Shown: positions 50,771 through 59,852, counted from the first letter of the stretch. The stretch: DNA of 64,000 nucleotides from Mucilaginibacter_A sp964251965 (GCA_964251965.1 CAXULQ010000010.1:62001-126000); one strand, 5' to 3'. Notes: a model not told the origin generated them from the sequence alone. Translations and numbers: made by a program.

Positions 50771-50819
50771 AGATATTTATCGTAAACGTTTCTATGCTTT
50801 TTTATTATTTAAACAGGCT

Positions 50820-51440
50820 TTAATGTATAGGAAAATTCGCAGGGACTGCCGGTTCAACATGATAATAGTAAGTCATGTTTGCCCAATCCAGCCCTTCTAA
50901 ATCTGGCAATTCTTCAGGTAGAAAGCTTTGCTTAAATTCGTTGATATAACTTTTGTGAATAGGATTTAAACTATCCATGTTACTTAATTCCCCATTATCT
51001 CCATACCAAAAAGTATAAAGCTTGTTATTTGCCAGATCATAGTAATACTTATTAGTTTCTACATTATCCGCCTTATTCGTTATCGCATCAATTGGACTTG
51101 AAAAAATAATATTTCCATTTTTGTCTAACACTGTTTTACCTTTAAATTCTAAATGGCCATTTCTATATTCTTCATCATTCTCAACAATATATTCCTCCAC
51201 GTAAGTTCTTACTCTTGTTTCTATTATTGGTATATGAGCATAAATATTTAATATATTGCTTACACTTTCATCATTGGCAAGGTAGTAAATTAAGTAGGAA
51301 ATTTTATCGCCATCGAATTCCTCTTTTTTCTTTACTAATCCATCAATACTTGTAACTTTTATATATTTATTTAAAGTACTAACTTGCTCAATTGCAACCT
51401 CTTTTTCTAAATCGTTTTCAAAAGTTATGATAGTTGCCAT
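50820..51440 (-). CDS. Hypothetical protein, 206 residues
   Basis: I do not recognise this protein. It is acidic and mostly hydrophilic, without signal peptide or membrane segment. Two parts stand out: HLEFKGKTVLDKNGNIIFSS (a small beta-strand-rich, RHS/imm-like pattern) near residue 96 and NKYYYDLANNKLYTFWYGDN near 130. The gene lies between a small TA-like gene and def, and its DNA is more AT-rich than its neighbours, which suggests acquisition. An immunity-type protein is one possibility, based only on composition and context. Confidence 0.55.
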   Translation of the reverse strand: MATIITFENDLEKEVAIEQVSTLNKYIKVTSIDGLVKKKEEFDGDKISYLIYYLANDESVSNILNIYAHIPIIETRVRTYVEEYIVENDEEYRNGHLEFKGKTVLDKNGNIIFSSPIDAITNKADNVETNKYYYDLANNKLYTFWYGDNGELSNMDSLNPIHKSYINEFKQSFLPEELPDLEGLDWANMTYYYHVEPAVPANFPIH

Positions 51441-51548
51441 GTTAAATAAGTTTTTAGCATTTATTCTTTTTTTATCTATTGAAGCGAATGATCAGAAAAA
51501 ATAAATTTCACACATAAACCTACGTAAAATTTTATAACGCTAAAACCC

Positions 51549-51556
51549 TATTTTTG
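51549..51556 (+). promoter_or_regulatory. Predicted def promoter -7 element (TATTTTTG)
   Basis: An exact TAnnTTTG five bases before the def ATG; predicts a leaderless transcript. Confidence 0.5.
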
Positions 51557-51561
51557 CAGCA

Positions 51562-52131
51562 ATGAAATTACCTATTGTTGCTTATGGAGACCCAATATTA
51601 AAAAGGGTTGCAAAAGATATCGAACCAACGTTTCCAAACCTGAAAGAACTGATTGCAGACATGTTCGAAACGATGTATGCTGCTCGCGGTGTTGGTTTAG
51701 CAGCCCCTCAAGTTGGCCATTCCATCCGTTTGTTTATTGTTGATACCACGCCTTTTGAAGATGATGAACCCGATTTGAAGAACTTTAAAAAGGTTTTCAT
51801 TAATGCCTATATTGTTGAAGAAACAGGCGAAAAATGGCCATTTAACGAAGGCTGTCTCAGCATTCCGGATATTCGGGAAGATATTTATCGTTGCAGTAAC
51901 CTTCGGATTTCTTATGTCGATGAAAACTTTGTACTACATGAAGAATCTTTTAAAGGATTGGCAGCCCGAGTGATCCAGCACGAATATGACCATACTGACG
52001 GCAAACTTTTTACCGATCATTTAAGCCCGTTACGCAAAAGGATGATCCAAAAAAAGCTAAACGATATTTCTAAGGGAATTGTAAAAGCAGAATATAAAAT
52101 GAAATTTCCGGCTTTAAAAAAAGGCCGCTAA
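51562..52131 (+). CDS. def: Peptide deformylase
   Basis: A 189-residue metallo-enzyme removing the formyl group from nascent proteins. All three motifs are intact: GVGLAAPQ at residues 43-50, EGCLS at 96-100 (Cys metal ligand) and HEYDH at 140-144. The length is normal for type I enzymes of Bacteroidota. Its stop overlaps the stop region of the convergent downstream gene by four bases. Confidence 0.97.
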   Translation: MKLPIVAYGDPILKRVAKDIEPTFPNLKELIADMFETMYAARGVGLAAPQVGHSIRLFIVDTTPFEDDEPDLKNFKKVFINAYIVEETGEKWPFNEGCLSIPDIREDIYRCSNLRISYVDENFVLHEESFKGLAARVIQHEYDHTDGKLFTDHLSPLRKRMIQKKLNDISKGIVKAEYKMKFPALKKGR

Positions 52132-52772
52132 TTGCCATCGTTATCACTTTGGCGACTTTTATCGCCCCGAATAATCTGCCGGATTAAACTTCCCCAGGCA
52201 ATTGGATTAAGCAGTGGGTTTGTTGGGCCAGAACCTGTGTGAACCAAATTATCATGCATAGTTTGCAAATTTGTAATCTGGTTCGTTTGTCCATCATGAG
52301 GCAAAGTACGCGCCATCGCTAAAATAGAAGTCTTGCTTAAATTCTTGGCAGCTATGGCCAAATCATCATCAGCAAACTTCACGGCAATAAAGTCTCTTCT
52401 AAACTCGTCCGTACTTGCCCAAGGGAAAACGCGTACTTGCGGCAAATTTATTGCTTCAGGCTTTAACCTTATTTTGAGCACATAACTTTTGCTGACTACA
52501 TTTTCTGGTATAACTATAGTTTGCGCGAGATAACCCACGGAGGAGACACGAATACTGTCTTTTTCGTGCACCACAAAAGAAAAGTAACCTTCATAATTAG
52601 AAGAAACTACTTGCTTTTTGTAAGAGATATTGGTTAAGTTGGTATATGGGACAACCGTATTACTATCAGCATTGATAATGAGACCCGAAAATTGCAACAA
52701 TGGACGTTCTGCTTTTTGTGCAAAAGCAGAAAAAGAAATTAATAAACCTAAAGCTAAAAGCAGCTTTCTCAT
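52128..52772 (-). CDS. Exported CarboxypepD_reg-like domain protein
   Basis: A 214-residue protein with a signal peptide (LLLALGLLISFSAFAQ). Residues about 25-110 form a carboxypeptidase-regulatory-like beta-sandwich: FSGLIINADSNTVVPYTNLT, NYEGYFSFVV and SVGYLAQTIVIP, as in the N-terminal domain of TonB-dependent receptors but without plug or barrel. The C-terminal half (FPWASTDEFRRDFIAVKFAD) is conserved among Bacteroidota proteins of unknown function. It is probably an envelope protein. Confidence 0.8.
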   Translation of the reverse strand: MRKLLLALGLLISFSAFAQKAERPLLQFSGLIINADSNTVVPYTNLTNISYKKQVVSSNYEGYFSFVVHEKDSIRVSSVGYLAQTIVIPENVVSKSYVLKIRLKPEAINLPQVRVFPWASTDEFRRDFIAVKFADDDLAIAAKNLSKTSILAMARTLPHDGQTNQITNLQTMHDNLVHTGSGPTNPLLNPIAWGSLIRQIIRGDKSRQSDNDGN

Positions 52773-52902
52773 TTTATCTTAAAATTCTTTATAACCAAAC
52801 ATAACACCCATAATCAACACAAAAAAACATATACAAAAGAAGTAATAATTTTTTAGCTGATACTTTTTAAAAATATCTATTTAACAATACTTAACAATAT
52901 TT

Positions 52903-53181
52903 TTACTGCAAGTTTTGAGGCAATACTGCATGAGGGTCATCCATATCTGTTAAGTTTACGGCCTCTACTGCTTTTACTTGTGGCACAGCGCGCATAATCG
53001 CTTGCTCAATTCCAGCCTTCATCGTCATAATACTCATCGGGCAAGAGCCGCAGGAGCCAAGCAACCTTAATTTTACCACGCCATCTGCTGTAATATCTTC
53101 TATTGAAACATTGCCGCCATCGGTTTCCAAATATGGCCTGATGGTATTTAATGCTTCTTCAACCTGTTCTGAGAGATTCAT
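52903..53181 (-). CDS. NifU C-terminal-like iron-sulfur scaffold protein
   Basis: A 92-residue NifU-like domain. ALNTIRPYLETDGGNVSIED opens the fold and LLGSCGSCPMSIMTMKAGIE carries the CxxC iron-sulfur ligands. Such stand-alone proteins hold or transfer Fe-S clusters. It lies 35 bases after the mrp gene on the same strand, a frequent arrangement since Mrp-type ATPases also act in Fe-S assembly; the spacer holds a TAAAAGAAGCAT motif. Confidence 0.93.
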   Translation of the reverse strand: MNLSEQVEEALNTIRPYLETDGGNVSIEDITADGVVKLRLLGSCGSCPMSIMTMKAGIEQAIMRAVPQVKAVEAVNLTDMDDPHAVLPQNLQ

Positions 53182-53185
53182 TTTG

Positions 53186-53197
53186 ATGCTTCTTTTA
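53186..53197 (-). repeat. Copy of the TAAAAGAAGCAT motif between mrp and the nifU-like gene
   Basis: The minus strand reads TTTTTACAGGATAAAAGAAG plus CAT, five bases before the ATG of the nifU-like gene, where a ribosome-binding site would be. It is the clearest case of the motif lying inside an operon. Confidence 0.6.
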
Positions 53198-53216
53198 TCC
53201 TGTAAAAATAATCATT

Positions 53217-54299
53217 TTATCTAACTCCAACCGTATCTGCAGATTTAGCGTTTCGGATAGCTACTTGCTGTGCCACGCGTTCGGCCATATCAAAAAAAGC
53301 GGCAGCCATTGGGTTGTTTTCATGTAGGATGATCGGTTCCCCGGCATCTCCGGAATCACTGATGCTTTTTACCAGCGGGATTTCGCCCAAAAACGGGATA
53401 TTCATTTCTTCTGCCAGTTTTCTGCCGCCGCCTTGTCCAAAAATATAATATTTATTTTCGGGCAGTTCGGTCGGTGTAAAATAAGCCATATTTTCGATAA
53501 TGCCCAGCAAAGGCACGTTGATGGCGTTCATCATAAACATCCCGATCCCTTTTTTGGCATCGGCCAAAGCCACATTTTGCGGCGTAGTTACGATAACGGC
53601 ACCTGCAACCGGGAAAGTTTGGGTTAAAGTGATGTGGATATCGCCGGTCCCGGGAGGAAGATCGACAATTAAATAATCCAATTCGCCCCATTCCGCATCG
53701 TTAAACAATTGTTTTACTGCCGTAGAAACCATTGGCCCGCGCCAGGGAACAGGTTGGTTCGGATCAGTAAAAAAACCTATAGAAAGCAGTTTGATACCAA
53801 ATTTTTCGATCGGTTCTATCCGGCTTTTACCGTTTACTTCCGATGATCTTGGCCTCGATCCTTCCAAACCAAACATAATCGGGATAGACGGGCCATAAAT
53901 ATCTGCATCAATCAAACCAACTTTTGCGCCTGTTTTGGCAAGTCCTAAAGCAAGATTAACCGCAACGGTTGATTTACCAACGCCGCCTTTGCCAGAAGCT
54001 ACGGCAATAATATTTTTTACGCCCGGAACGCCAACATTTTTTGGTGTGGTTACACGCGAAGTCATGTTGATTTTCAAATCTGCCTCCTTACTTACAAAAT
54101 GCAAAATAGCATTTCGGCAGGCATTTTCGATCATGCTTTTTAACGGACAAGCGGGCGTGGTCAACACCACAGAAAAACTAATTCTGTTGCCTTCAATCGC
54201 CACATCTTCGATCATGTTTAAGGTAACCAAGTCCTTTTTCAAGTCCGGGTCTTCTACATAACTCAATGCTTTTAAAACTTGTTCCCGGGTAATACTCAT
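53217..54299 (-). CDS. Mrp/ApbC-family iron-sulfur carrier ATPase
   Basis: A 360-residue P-loop protein. An N-terminal MIP18/DUF59 domain (QVLKALSYVEDPDLKKDLVT) covers about residues 1-85. The ATPase has the deviant Walker A ASGKGGVGKSTVAVNLAL near residue 105, the DADIYGPSIP segment near 133 and DLPPGTGDIHITL near 210. The CxxC of the longer Mrp proteins is not seen. It loads Fe-S clusters onto target proteins, consistent with the nifU-like gene next to it. Confidence 0.92.
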   Translation of the reverse strand: MSITREQVLKALSYVEDPDLKKDLVTLNMIEDVAIEGNRISFSVVLTTPACPLKSMIENACRNAILHFVSKEADLKINMTSRVTTPKNVGVPGVKNIIAVASGKGGVGKSTVAVNLALGLAKTGAKVGLIDADIYGPSIPIMFGLEGSRPRSSEVNGKSRIEPIEKFGIKLLSIGFFTDPNQPVPWRGPMVSTAVKQLFNDAEWGELDYLIVDLPPGTGDIHITLTQTFPVAGAVIVTTPQNVALADAKKGIGMFMMNAINVPLLGIIENMAYFTPTELPENKYYIFGQGGGRKLAEEMNIPFLGEIPLVKSISDSGDAGEPIILHENNPMAAAFFDMAERVAQQVAIRNAKSADTVGVR

Positions 54300-54418
54300 T
54301 TATTTTATTTAGTTTCGATGTGATAAAAACAGCATGTGCGACGTTTTGTTGAAGAAATAACCTGCCGGAGAACCTTTGGCAGCGGAAAAGATTATTTAGT
54401 TTTAGCCAAAATTTACTA

Positions 54419-56575
54419 ATGCGCCGTTTAAACCGTAAATATCTGAAAATCGGTCTGATTGTTCTTGCTTCCCTGCTGATACTTCTTTTAATAACTGGCC
54501 TAATCGCTTATTCAAAACGGCAATTTCTGCTTCAAACCGCAATAGACAAAGCTAAATTAAAAGCTAAAACCGAGTATAATTTAGATGTAAAAATAGGTTC
54601 GGCCAGCTTTAACGGCTTAACCACAGTTAACCTGAAAGACATTTCTATCGTTCCTTTTGGCGGTGATAGTTTGTTGTACATCAAACATTTTCAGGTAAGC
54701 GTAAAACTGATGCCAATGCTGATTGGGAATGTTAAGCTTTCTACCATTTTAATGGAAGATGGCAAACTCAATTTAACCAGCATAAAAGGAGTACGCAATT
54801 TTGAGTTTTTGTTTAAAAAGCAAAAAGACAGCACTTCGCGAAAATCCAGGGCCAATTTGGCCGATTTTGCACATAATTTAATGACACAGTTTTTGTACAA
54901 AATTCCGGATGACCTTAATTTAACCAATTTTGATATTGCCTTTCGCGACGATAGCAATAAACTTCATTTGCAAATCCCTAAAGCTACCATTGACCGCGGC
55001 AAGCTTTATTCTACCATTTTAGTTAACAACGGTTACGCCACCTGGCATGTTGCGGGCAATGTAAATACGTCTAAAAAGAACGTTTCATTACAGCTTTATG
55101 CTGATGGCAAAAAAGTAGAGCTTCCTTTTATTCAGAAAAAGTATGGCTTGAAGCTTAATTTTGATACCATTGGAACTGAATTAAAAAGAGAAGAACAAAA
55201 CGGTGATGAAACTCAAATTTTTAGTTCCTGTTTTGTTAGAAATTTACTGATCAATCATCCAAAAATTGCCTCAAATGATATCGTTGTGCCAAGTGCTTCT
55301 ATTGATGCCAATGTTTTTGTAGGCGCAAATTATGTTTCGGTGGATAGTTCTTCAGTCATTCACCTTAAAAATGTTTCGGCCAATCCGTTTATCAAAATCA
55401 CTTTAAATCCAACCAAGATCTATGAACTGAAGCTGCACACAGATTGGCTGGATGCGCAATCATTATTCAGCTCTTTTCCGGGCGGGTTATTTGAATCGCT
55501 GGCCGGAATTAAAGTTAGCGGAAAGTTGAAATACGGCTTGAATTTTTATCTCAACACCAAAGATGTAGACAACGTTCAGTTTGATTCGAAGCTGGAAAAA
55601 GAAAACTTTAAAGTGCTGCAGTACGGCGAAACTGATCTGACCAAACTCAACCAGGTTTTTGTTTATACGCCTTATGAAAAAGGCAAACCGATGCCACCCA
55701 GAACCGTTGGGCCTGCTAACCCTAATTTTACACCTTTGGACCAGATTTCGCCCAATTTGCGAAATGCGGTGATGACTTCCGAAGATCCTTCTTTTTACAG
55801 GCATCATGGTTTTGTGGAAGAATCAATCCGCAAATCTATCGCCACAGATTTTAAAGAAAAACAGTTTAAAAGAGGTGGCAGCACGATTTCGATGCAGTTA
55901 GTGAAAAACGTTTTTTTAAGTCGACAAAAAACCCTTGCCCGTAAAATTGAAGAAACATTGATCGTTTGGATCATCGAAAATAACAGCATCAGCACCAAAA
56001 ACCGGATGCTGGAAGTTTATTTCAACATTATAGAATGGGGCCGGAATGTTTATGGTATCGGCGAAGCTTCCCGATATTATTTTGGTAAATCTCCTGCTGA
56101 TCTAACCATTGGCGAAAGTATTTATCTGGCCAGCATCGTGCCAAAACCAAAATCAGGTTTGTATTCTTTTTTGCCGGACGGCAGTTTGCGGCCTTCCCTT
56201 CACGGCTATTTTAATTTGATTGGCCGTTTGATGGCTTCCAAAGGTTACACTCCGGCCGATACTTCTGCCTACGGCTTTTACACGGTGAGGCTGAGAGAAG
56301 CTTTGCGGCCTAAAATGGCACCAGTAGATACCGCTGCAACTGATAGTTTGAACCAGGAAGGCGACGAAGGCGTTGGCCCAATACAACACCTTAACTTTTT
56401 TCAGCGTTTATTTAGTAAAAAAGACACGGTAGAAAAAGCAGTTGAAAAAAAGGCTGTTAGCAAAGGCATTGATACTGCGGGAAAAACACCTAAAGAAATC
56501 CGGATAGAAAAGCGCGAATTACGCCGCCAGGAACGGGAGAAAAAGAAAGAATTGAAAGATAAAGGTTTGCTGTAG
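54419..56575 (+). CDS. Peptidoglycan glycosyltransferase (GT51) with AsmA-like N-terminal region
   Basis: A 718-residue membrane-anchored protein: one N-terminal membrane segment (IGLIVLASLLILLLITGLIA), then about 380 residues resembling AsmA-type repeats (LKDISIVPFGGDSLLYIKHF), then a GT51 transglycosylase domain at about residues 415-610. Its catalytic Glu is in MTSEDPSFYRHHG, followed by KRGGSTISMQLVKNVFLSRQ and EVYFNIIEWGRNVYGIGEAS. There is no transpeptidase domain, so it polymerises but does not cross-link glycan strands. The C-terminus is a Lys/Glu-rich tail. The fusion of an AsmA-like part with GT51 occurs in Bacteroidota. Confidence 0.85.
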   Translation: MRRLNRKYLKIGLIVLASLLILLLITGLIAYSKRQFLLQTAIDKAKLKAKTEYNLDVKIGSASFNGLTTVNLKDISIVPFGGDSLLYIKHFQVSVKLMPMLIGNVKLSTILMEDGKLNLTSIKGVRNFEFLFKKQKDSTSRKSRANLADFAHNLMTQFLYKIPDDLNLTNFDIAFRDDSNKLHLQIPKATIDRGKLYSTILVNNGYATWHVAGNVNTSKKNVSLQLYADGKKVELPFIQKKYGLKLNFDTIGTELKREEQNGDETQIFSSCFVRNLLINHPKIASNDIVVPSASIDANVFVGANYVSVDSSSVIHLKNVSANPFIKITLNPTKIYELKLHTDWLDAQSLFSSFPGGLFESLAGIKVSGKLKYGLNFYLNTKDVDNVQFDSKLEKENFKVLQYGETDLTKLNQVFVYTPYEKGKPMPPRTVGPANPNFTPLDQISPNLRNAVMTSEDPSFYRHHGFVEESIRKSIATDFKEKQFKRGGSTISMQLVKNVFLSRQKTLARKIEETLIVWIIENNSISTKNRMLEVYFNIIEWGRNVYGIGEASRYYFGKSPADLTIGESIYLASIVPKPKSGLYSFLPDGSLRPSLHGYFNLIGRLMASKGYTPADTSAYGFYTVRLREALRPKMAPVDTAATDSLNQEGDEGVGPIQHLNFFQRLFSKKDTVEKAVEKKAVSKGIDTAGKTPKEIRIEKRELRRQEREKKKELKDKGLL

Positions 56576-56586
56576 TTTTAGGTTGG

Positions 56587-56598
56587 TAAAAGAAGTAT
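56587..56598 (+). repeat. Copy of the motif (TAAAAGAAGTAT)
   Basis: Extended form TTTTAGGTTGGTAAAAGAAG plus TAT, 11 bases after the GT51 stop. A separate hairpin follows at about 56629-56661 (AACTTGAAATCACAA with its complement), probably ending both convergent genes. Confidence 0.6.
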
Positions 56599-56664
56599 CA
56601 CACTAAAAAGCAACAGAAAGTGCCTGATAACTTGAAATCACAATTTGTGATTTCAAGTTATTTA

Positions 56665-58203
56665 TCATCCCGCCCAGCCTTCTCTATCCAAACTTCTAAA
56701 CTGTATTGCTTCGGCTAAATGTTCAATCTGGATATCTTCTGTTCCGGCGAGATCGGCAATCGTGCGGGCAACTTTCAAAATGCGGTCGTAAGCGCGGGCA
56801 CTCAAACCTAATTTTTCCATCGCTTTTTTAAGGAGGATTTGTCCGGCCTCACTAATTTTGCAAACCTGCCGCACCATTTTGGATTCCATTTGTGCATTGC
56901 AATGCAGATCTGGTTTTTCAGTAAAACGTTTTTGCTGAATTTCTCTGGCTTTGATTACGCGTTCGCGGATGGCTTCGCTTTTTTCTGAAAGCCTTTCAGA
57001 AGATAATTCTGTAAAATTTACCGGCGTTACTTCTACATGCAAATCAATGCGATCCAACAACGGACCCGAAATTTTGCTCAAATATTTTTGTACGATGCCT
57101 GGTCCGCATACACATTCGCGGTCGGGATGATTGTAATATCCGCAGGGGCAAGGGTTCATGGAAGCAACCAGCATAAAACTGGAAGGATAATCCACGCTCA
57201 TTTTTGCGCGGGAGATGGTTACTTTCCGTTCTTCCAGCGGCTGCCGCATCACTTCCAAAACCGTTCGTTTAAACTCAGGCAATTCATCTAAAAACAAAAC
57301 GCCATTATGCGCCAAAGATATTTCGCCGGGTTGCGGGTTGCCGCCGCCGCCAACCAAAGCCACATCCGAAACGGTATGGTGCGGAGAACGAAACGGACGG
57401 ACAGAAACCAAAGCATCCGCAGCAGCAAGCTTTCCGGCAACCGAATGGATTTTAGTAGTTTCCAAAGCTTCGGACAAACTTAAAGGCGGAAGGATGGAAG
57501 GCAAGCGCTTGGCTAGCATCGTTTTGCCGGCTCCGGGCGGACCGATCAATATCAAATTATGGCCGCCGGCCGCTGCAATTTCCAGCGAACGTTTGATGTT
57601 TTCCTGTCCTTTTACATCCGAAAAATCCGCATCGTATAAACTGATACTCCGGTAAAATTCATCCCGCGTATTGACGACTTCTTCTTCCAGCGGCTTTTCT
57701 CCGTTTAAAAAATCTACCACTTCAGTGATTGAACTCACCCCAAAAACAGCCAGATTATCTACAATGGCTGCTTCACGGGCGTTTTGTTTGGGCAGGATGA
57801 AACCTTTATAACCTTCTTTTCGTGCCTGAATGGCAATTGGCAGCGCACCACGGATGGGCTGCAACCCGCCATCTAAAGACAGTTCTCCCATGATAAGGTA
57901 TTTGTCCAGTTCATCGTGCACAATCTGCCCGGAAGCCGCCAAAACGCCAATGGCAATTGTTAAATCGTAGGAAGAACCTTCTTTGCGCACATCGGCAGGT
58001 GCCATATTAACCACAACCTGCTGTTTGGGCATGTGATAATTACAATTTTTTAAGGCTGATTTTACGCGGAAATAGCTCTCTTTGATCGCGTTATCTGGCA
58101 GGCCGACTACGTAGTATTTTGTTCCGCCGGTGATATTGACTTCAACCGTAATCGTGGTAGCTTCGATGCCATAAACAGCACTGCAAAAAGTTTTTACAAG
58201 CAC
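56665..58203 (-). CDS. YifB/ComM-family Mg-chelatase-like AAA ATPase
   Basis: A 512-residue protein. The N-terminal ChlI-like Lon-protease fold (GIEATTITVEVNITGGTKYY) covers residues 1-165. The AAA core has Walker A LIGPPGAGKTMLAKRLP near residue 218, Walker B GVLFLDELPEF near 300 and RQPLEERKVTISRAK. A zinc-like cysteine cluster (CPCGYYNHPDRECVCG) is near residue 355. Relatives (ComM) promote branch migration during DNA uptake recombination. Length and motifs are intact. Confidence 0.94.
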   Translation of the reverse strand: MLVKTFCSAVYGIEATTITVEVNITGGTKYYVVGLPDNAIKESYFRVKSALKNCNYHMPKQQVVVNMAPADVRKEGSSYDLTIAIGVLAASGQIVHDELDKYLIMGELSLDGGLQPIRGALPIAIQARKEGYKGFILPKQNAREAAIVDNLAVFGVSSITEVVDFLNGEKPLEEEVVNTRDEFYRSISLYDADFSDVKGQENIKRSLEIAAAGGHNLILIGPPGAGKTMLAKRLPSILPPLSLSEALETTKIHSVAGKLAAADALVSVRPFRSPHHTVSDVALVGGGGNPQPGEISLAHNGVLFLDELPEFKRTVLEVMRQPLEERKVTISRAKMSVDYPSSFMLVASMNPCPCGYYNHPDRECVCGPGIVQKYLSKISGPLLDRIDLHVEVTPVNFTELSSERLSEKSEAIRERVIKAREIQQKRFTEKPDLHCNAQMESKMVRQVCKISEAGQILLKKAMEKLGLSARAYDRILKVARTIADLAGTEDIQIEHLAEAIQFRSLDREGWAG

Positions 58204-58288
58204 AGGAAACCGGTTTAAATTTCCGGTAAATTAACTAAAAATTAATAATAATAAACATAAGAAGAATGCTTACTAAAAAAAGTAGTGC

Positions 58289-58336
58289 TAAAAGAAGCAT
58301 GTTAAAATTACTTCTTCAAAACCAATGCTTCTTTTA
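58289..58336. repeat. Inverted pair of TAAAAGAAGCAT motifs
   Basis: TAAAAGAAGCAT (58289-58300) and ATGCTTCTTTTA (58325-58336) form a perfect 12-base-pair stem around 24 bases. It sits just before the ffh terminator. Confidence 0.7.
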
Positions 58337-58346
58337 CCGCATAAAA

Positions 58347-58373
58347 AAAGCCGAAACTTTCGTTCCAGCTTTA
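58347..58373 (-). terminator. Terminator of ffh
   Basis: On the minus strand AAAGCTGGAAC-GAAA-GTTTCGGCTTT forms an 11-base-pair stem with two G-T pairs and a GNRA loop, then a run of seven T. Confidence 0.85.
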
Positions 58374-58379
58374 CATTTT

Positions 58380-59714
58380 TTATCTGCCTTGCCTTGGCAT
58401 ATTTTTCATCATTTTGGCCATTTGCGCGGGGTTGCTAAATTGCTTCATCATCTTTTTCATATCGTCGAACTGTTTGATTAAACGGTTCACTTCTGCCAGT
58501 TCGTTGCCGGAACCTTTTGCAATCCGCATGCGGCGGCTTTGGTTGATGATATCCGGGTTTTCCTTTTCTTTCGGCGTCATGGATTGGATGATGGCTTCTA
58601 TGGATTTGAAAGCATCATCCTGTATATCAATATCTTTCATTGCTTTGCCAACGCCGGGGATCATGCCTATCAGGTCTTTCATGTTGCCCATTTTTTTGAT
58701 TTGCTGGATCTGGCCGAAAAAGTCGTTGAAATCGAATTTATTTTTGCGGATTTTTTTTTGCAGTTCGGCTGATTCCTTTTCGTCGAATTGCTGTTGCGCA
58801 CGTTCTACCAAAGAAATCACGTCGCCCATCCCCAAAATCCGGGACGACATCCGATCCGGGTGGAAAACGTCAATCGCTTCCATTTTCTCGCCAGTACCAA
58901 TAAATTTGATTGGTTTGTTGACTACGGATTTAATGGATAAAGCTGCACCGCCGCGTGTATCGCCATCTAATTTGGTTAAAACGGCTCCGGTAAAATCCAA
59001 ACGGTCGTTAAAAACTTTGGCTGTATTTACTGCATCCTGACCAGTCATCGCATCCACCACAAACAAAATTTCGTGCGGGTTTAATGCTTTTTTTACCTGC
59101 TCAATTTCTACCATCATGGCTTCGTCAATGGCGAGACGTCCGGCAGTATCAATAATTAAAACGTTATTTCCGTTCTGTTTCGCTTGTGCTAAACCTTCTA
59201 AAGCAATCGCAATTGGGTCTTTAGATTCGAGGTTAGCATAAACCGGAACACCAACCTGCTCGCCCAAAACTTTTAATTGCTCAATTGCAGCCGGACGATA
59301 AACATCGCCTGCAACTAAAAGTGGCTTTTTATTTTTTTGTGTTTTGAGATATAGCGCGAGTTTACCGGAAAAAGTTGTTTTACCGGCACCGTTTAATCCG
59401 GCAATTAAAATAATGGTTGGCGTGGCCGGAAAAGTAAGTTCGGCTGTTGTTCCGCCCATCAGATTCGTCAGCTCATCGCTCATGATTTTGGTGAGCAACT
59501 GGCCGGGAGAAATCGATGTCAATACATTTTGGCCTAAAGCTTTTTGCCGCACTTCATCTGTAAAAGCTTTGGCGGTTTTGTAGTTTACGTCGGCATCGAG
59601 CAAAGCTTTGCGGATTTCTTTCATGGTTTCGGCCACGTTGATTTCCGTGATCGAACCTTGTCCTTTTAAAACCTTGAATGCGCGGTCGAGTTTATCCGAA
59701 AGATTATCAAACAT
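58380..59714 (-). CDS. ffh: Signal recognition particle protein Ffh
   Basis: A 444-residue SRP54 GTPase, targeting membrane proteins with the 4.5S RNA. G motifs are GLNGAGKTTFSGKLA near residue 104, DTAGRLAID near 184 and TKLDGDTRGG near 244. The C-terminal Met-rich M domain includes SRRMRIAKGSGNELAEVNRL near residue 395 and ends KMMKNMPRQ. Length is normal. TAACTTTG upstream is the probable promoter. Confidence 0.97.
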   Translation of the reverse strand: MFDNLSDKLDRAFKVLKGQGSITEINVAETMKEIRKALLDADVNYKTAKAFTDEVRQKALGQNVLTSISPGQLLTKIMSDELTNLMGGTTAELTFPATPTIILIAGLNGAGKTTFSGKLALYLKTQKNKKPLLVAGDVYRPAAIEQLKVLGEQVGVPVYANLESKDPIAIALEGLAQAKQNGNNVLIIDTAGRLAIDEAMMVEIEQVKKALNPHEILFVVDAMTGQDAVNTAKVFNDRLDFTGAVLTKLDGDTRGGAALSIKSVVNKPIKFIGTGEKMEAIDVFHPDRMSSRILGMGDVISLVERAQQQFDEKESAELQKKIRKNKFDFNDFFGQIQQIKKMGNMKDLIGMIPGVGKAMKDIDIQDDAFKSIEAIIQSMTPKEKENPDIINQSRRMRIAKGSGNELAEVNRLIKQFDDMKKMMKQFSNPAQMAKMMKNMPRQGR

Positions 59715-59740
59715 CTTTTAAAATTATTTATGTAGAAATA

Positions 59741-59748
59741 CAAAGTTA
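59741..59748 (-). promoter_or_regulatory. Predicted ffh promoter -7 element (TAACTTTG)
   Basis: An exact TAnnTTTG on the minus strand, 26 bases before the ffh ATG. Confidence 0.5.
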
Positions 59749-59852
59749 TGGTTTTGAAGCTGTAAAATAAATTTCGAGAGAAATTGTAATGCTTCTTTCA
59801 GCAGGTAAAATTCATCTTTTTACCAAACGTACTTCATTTCTTAAATTGTTAT

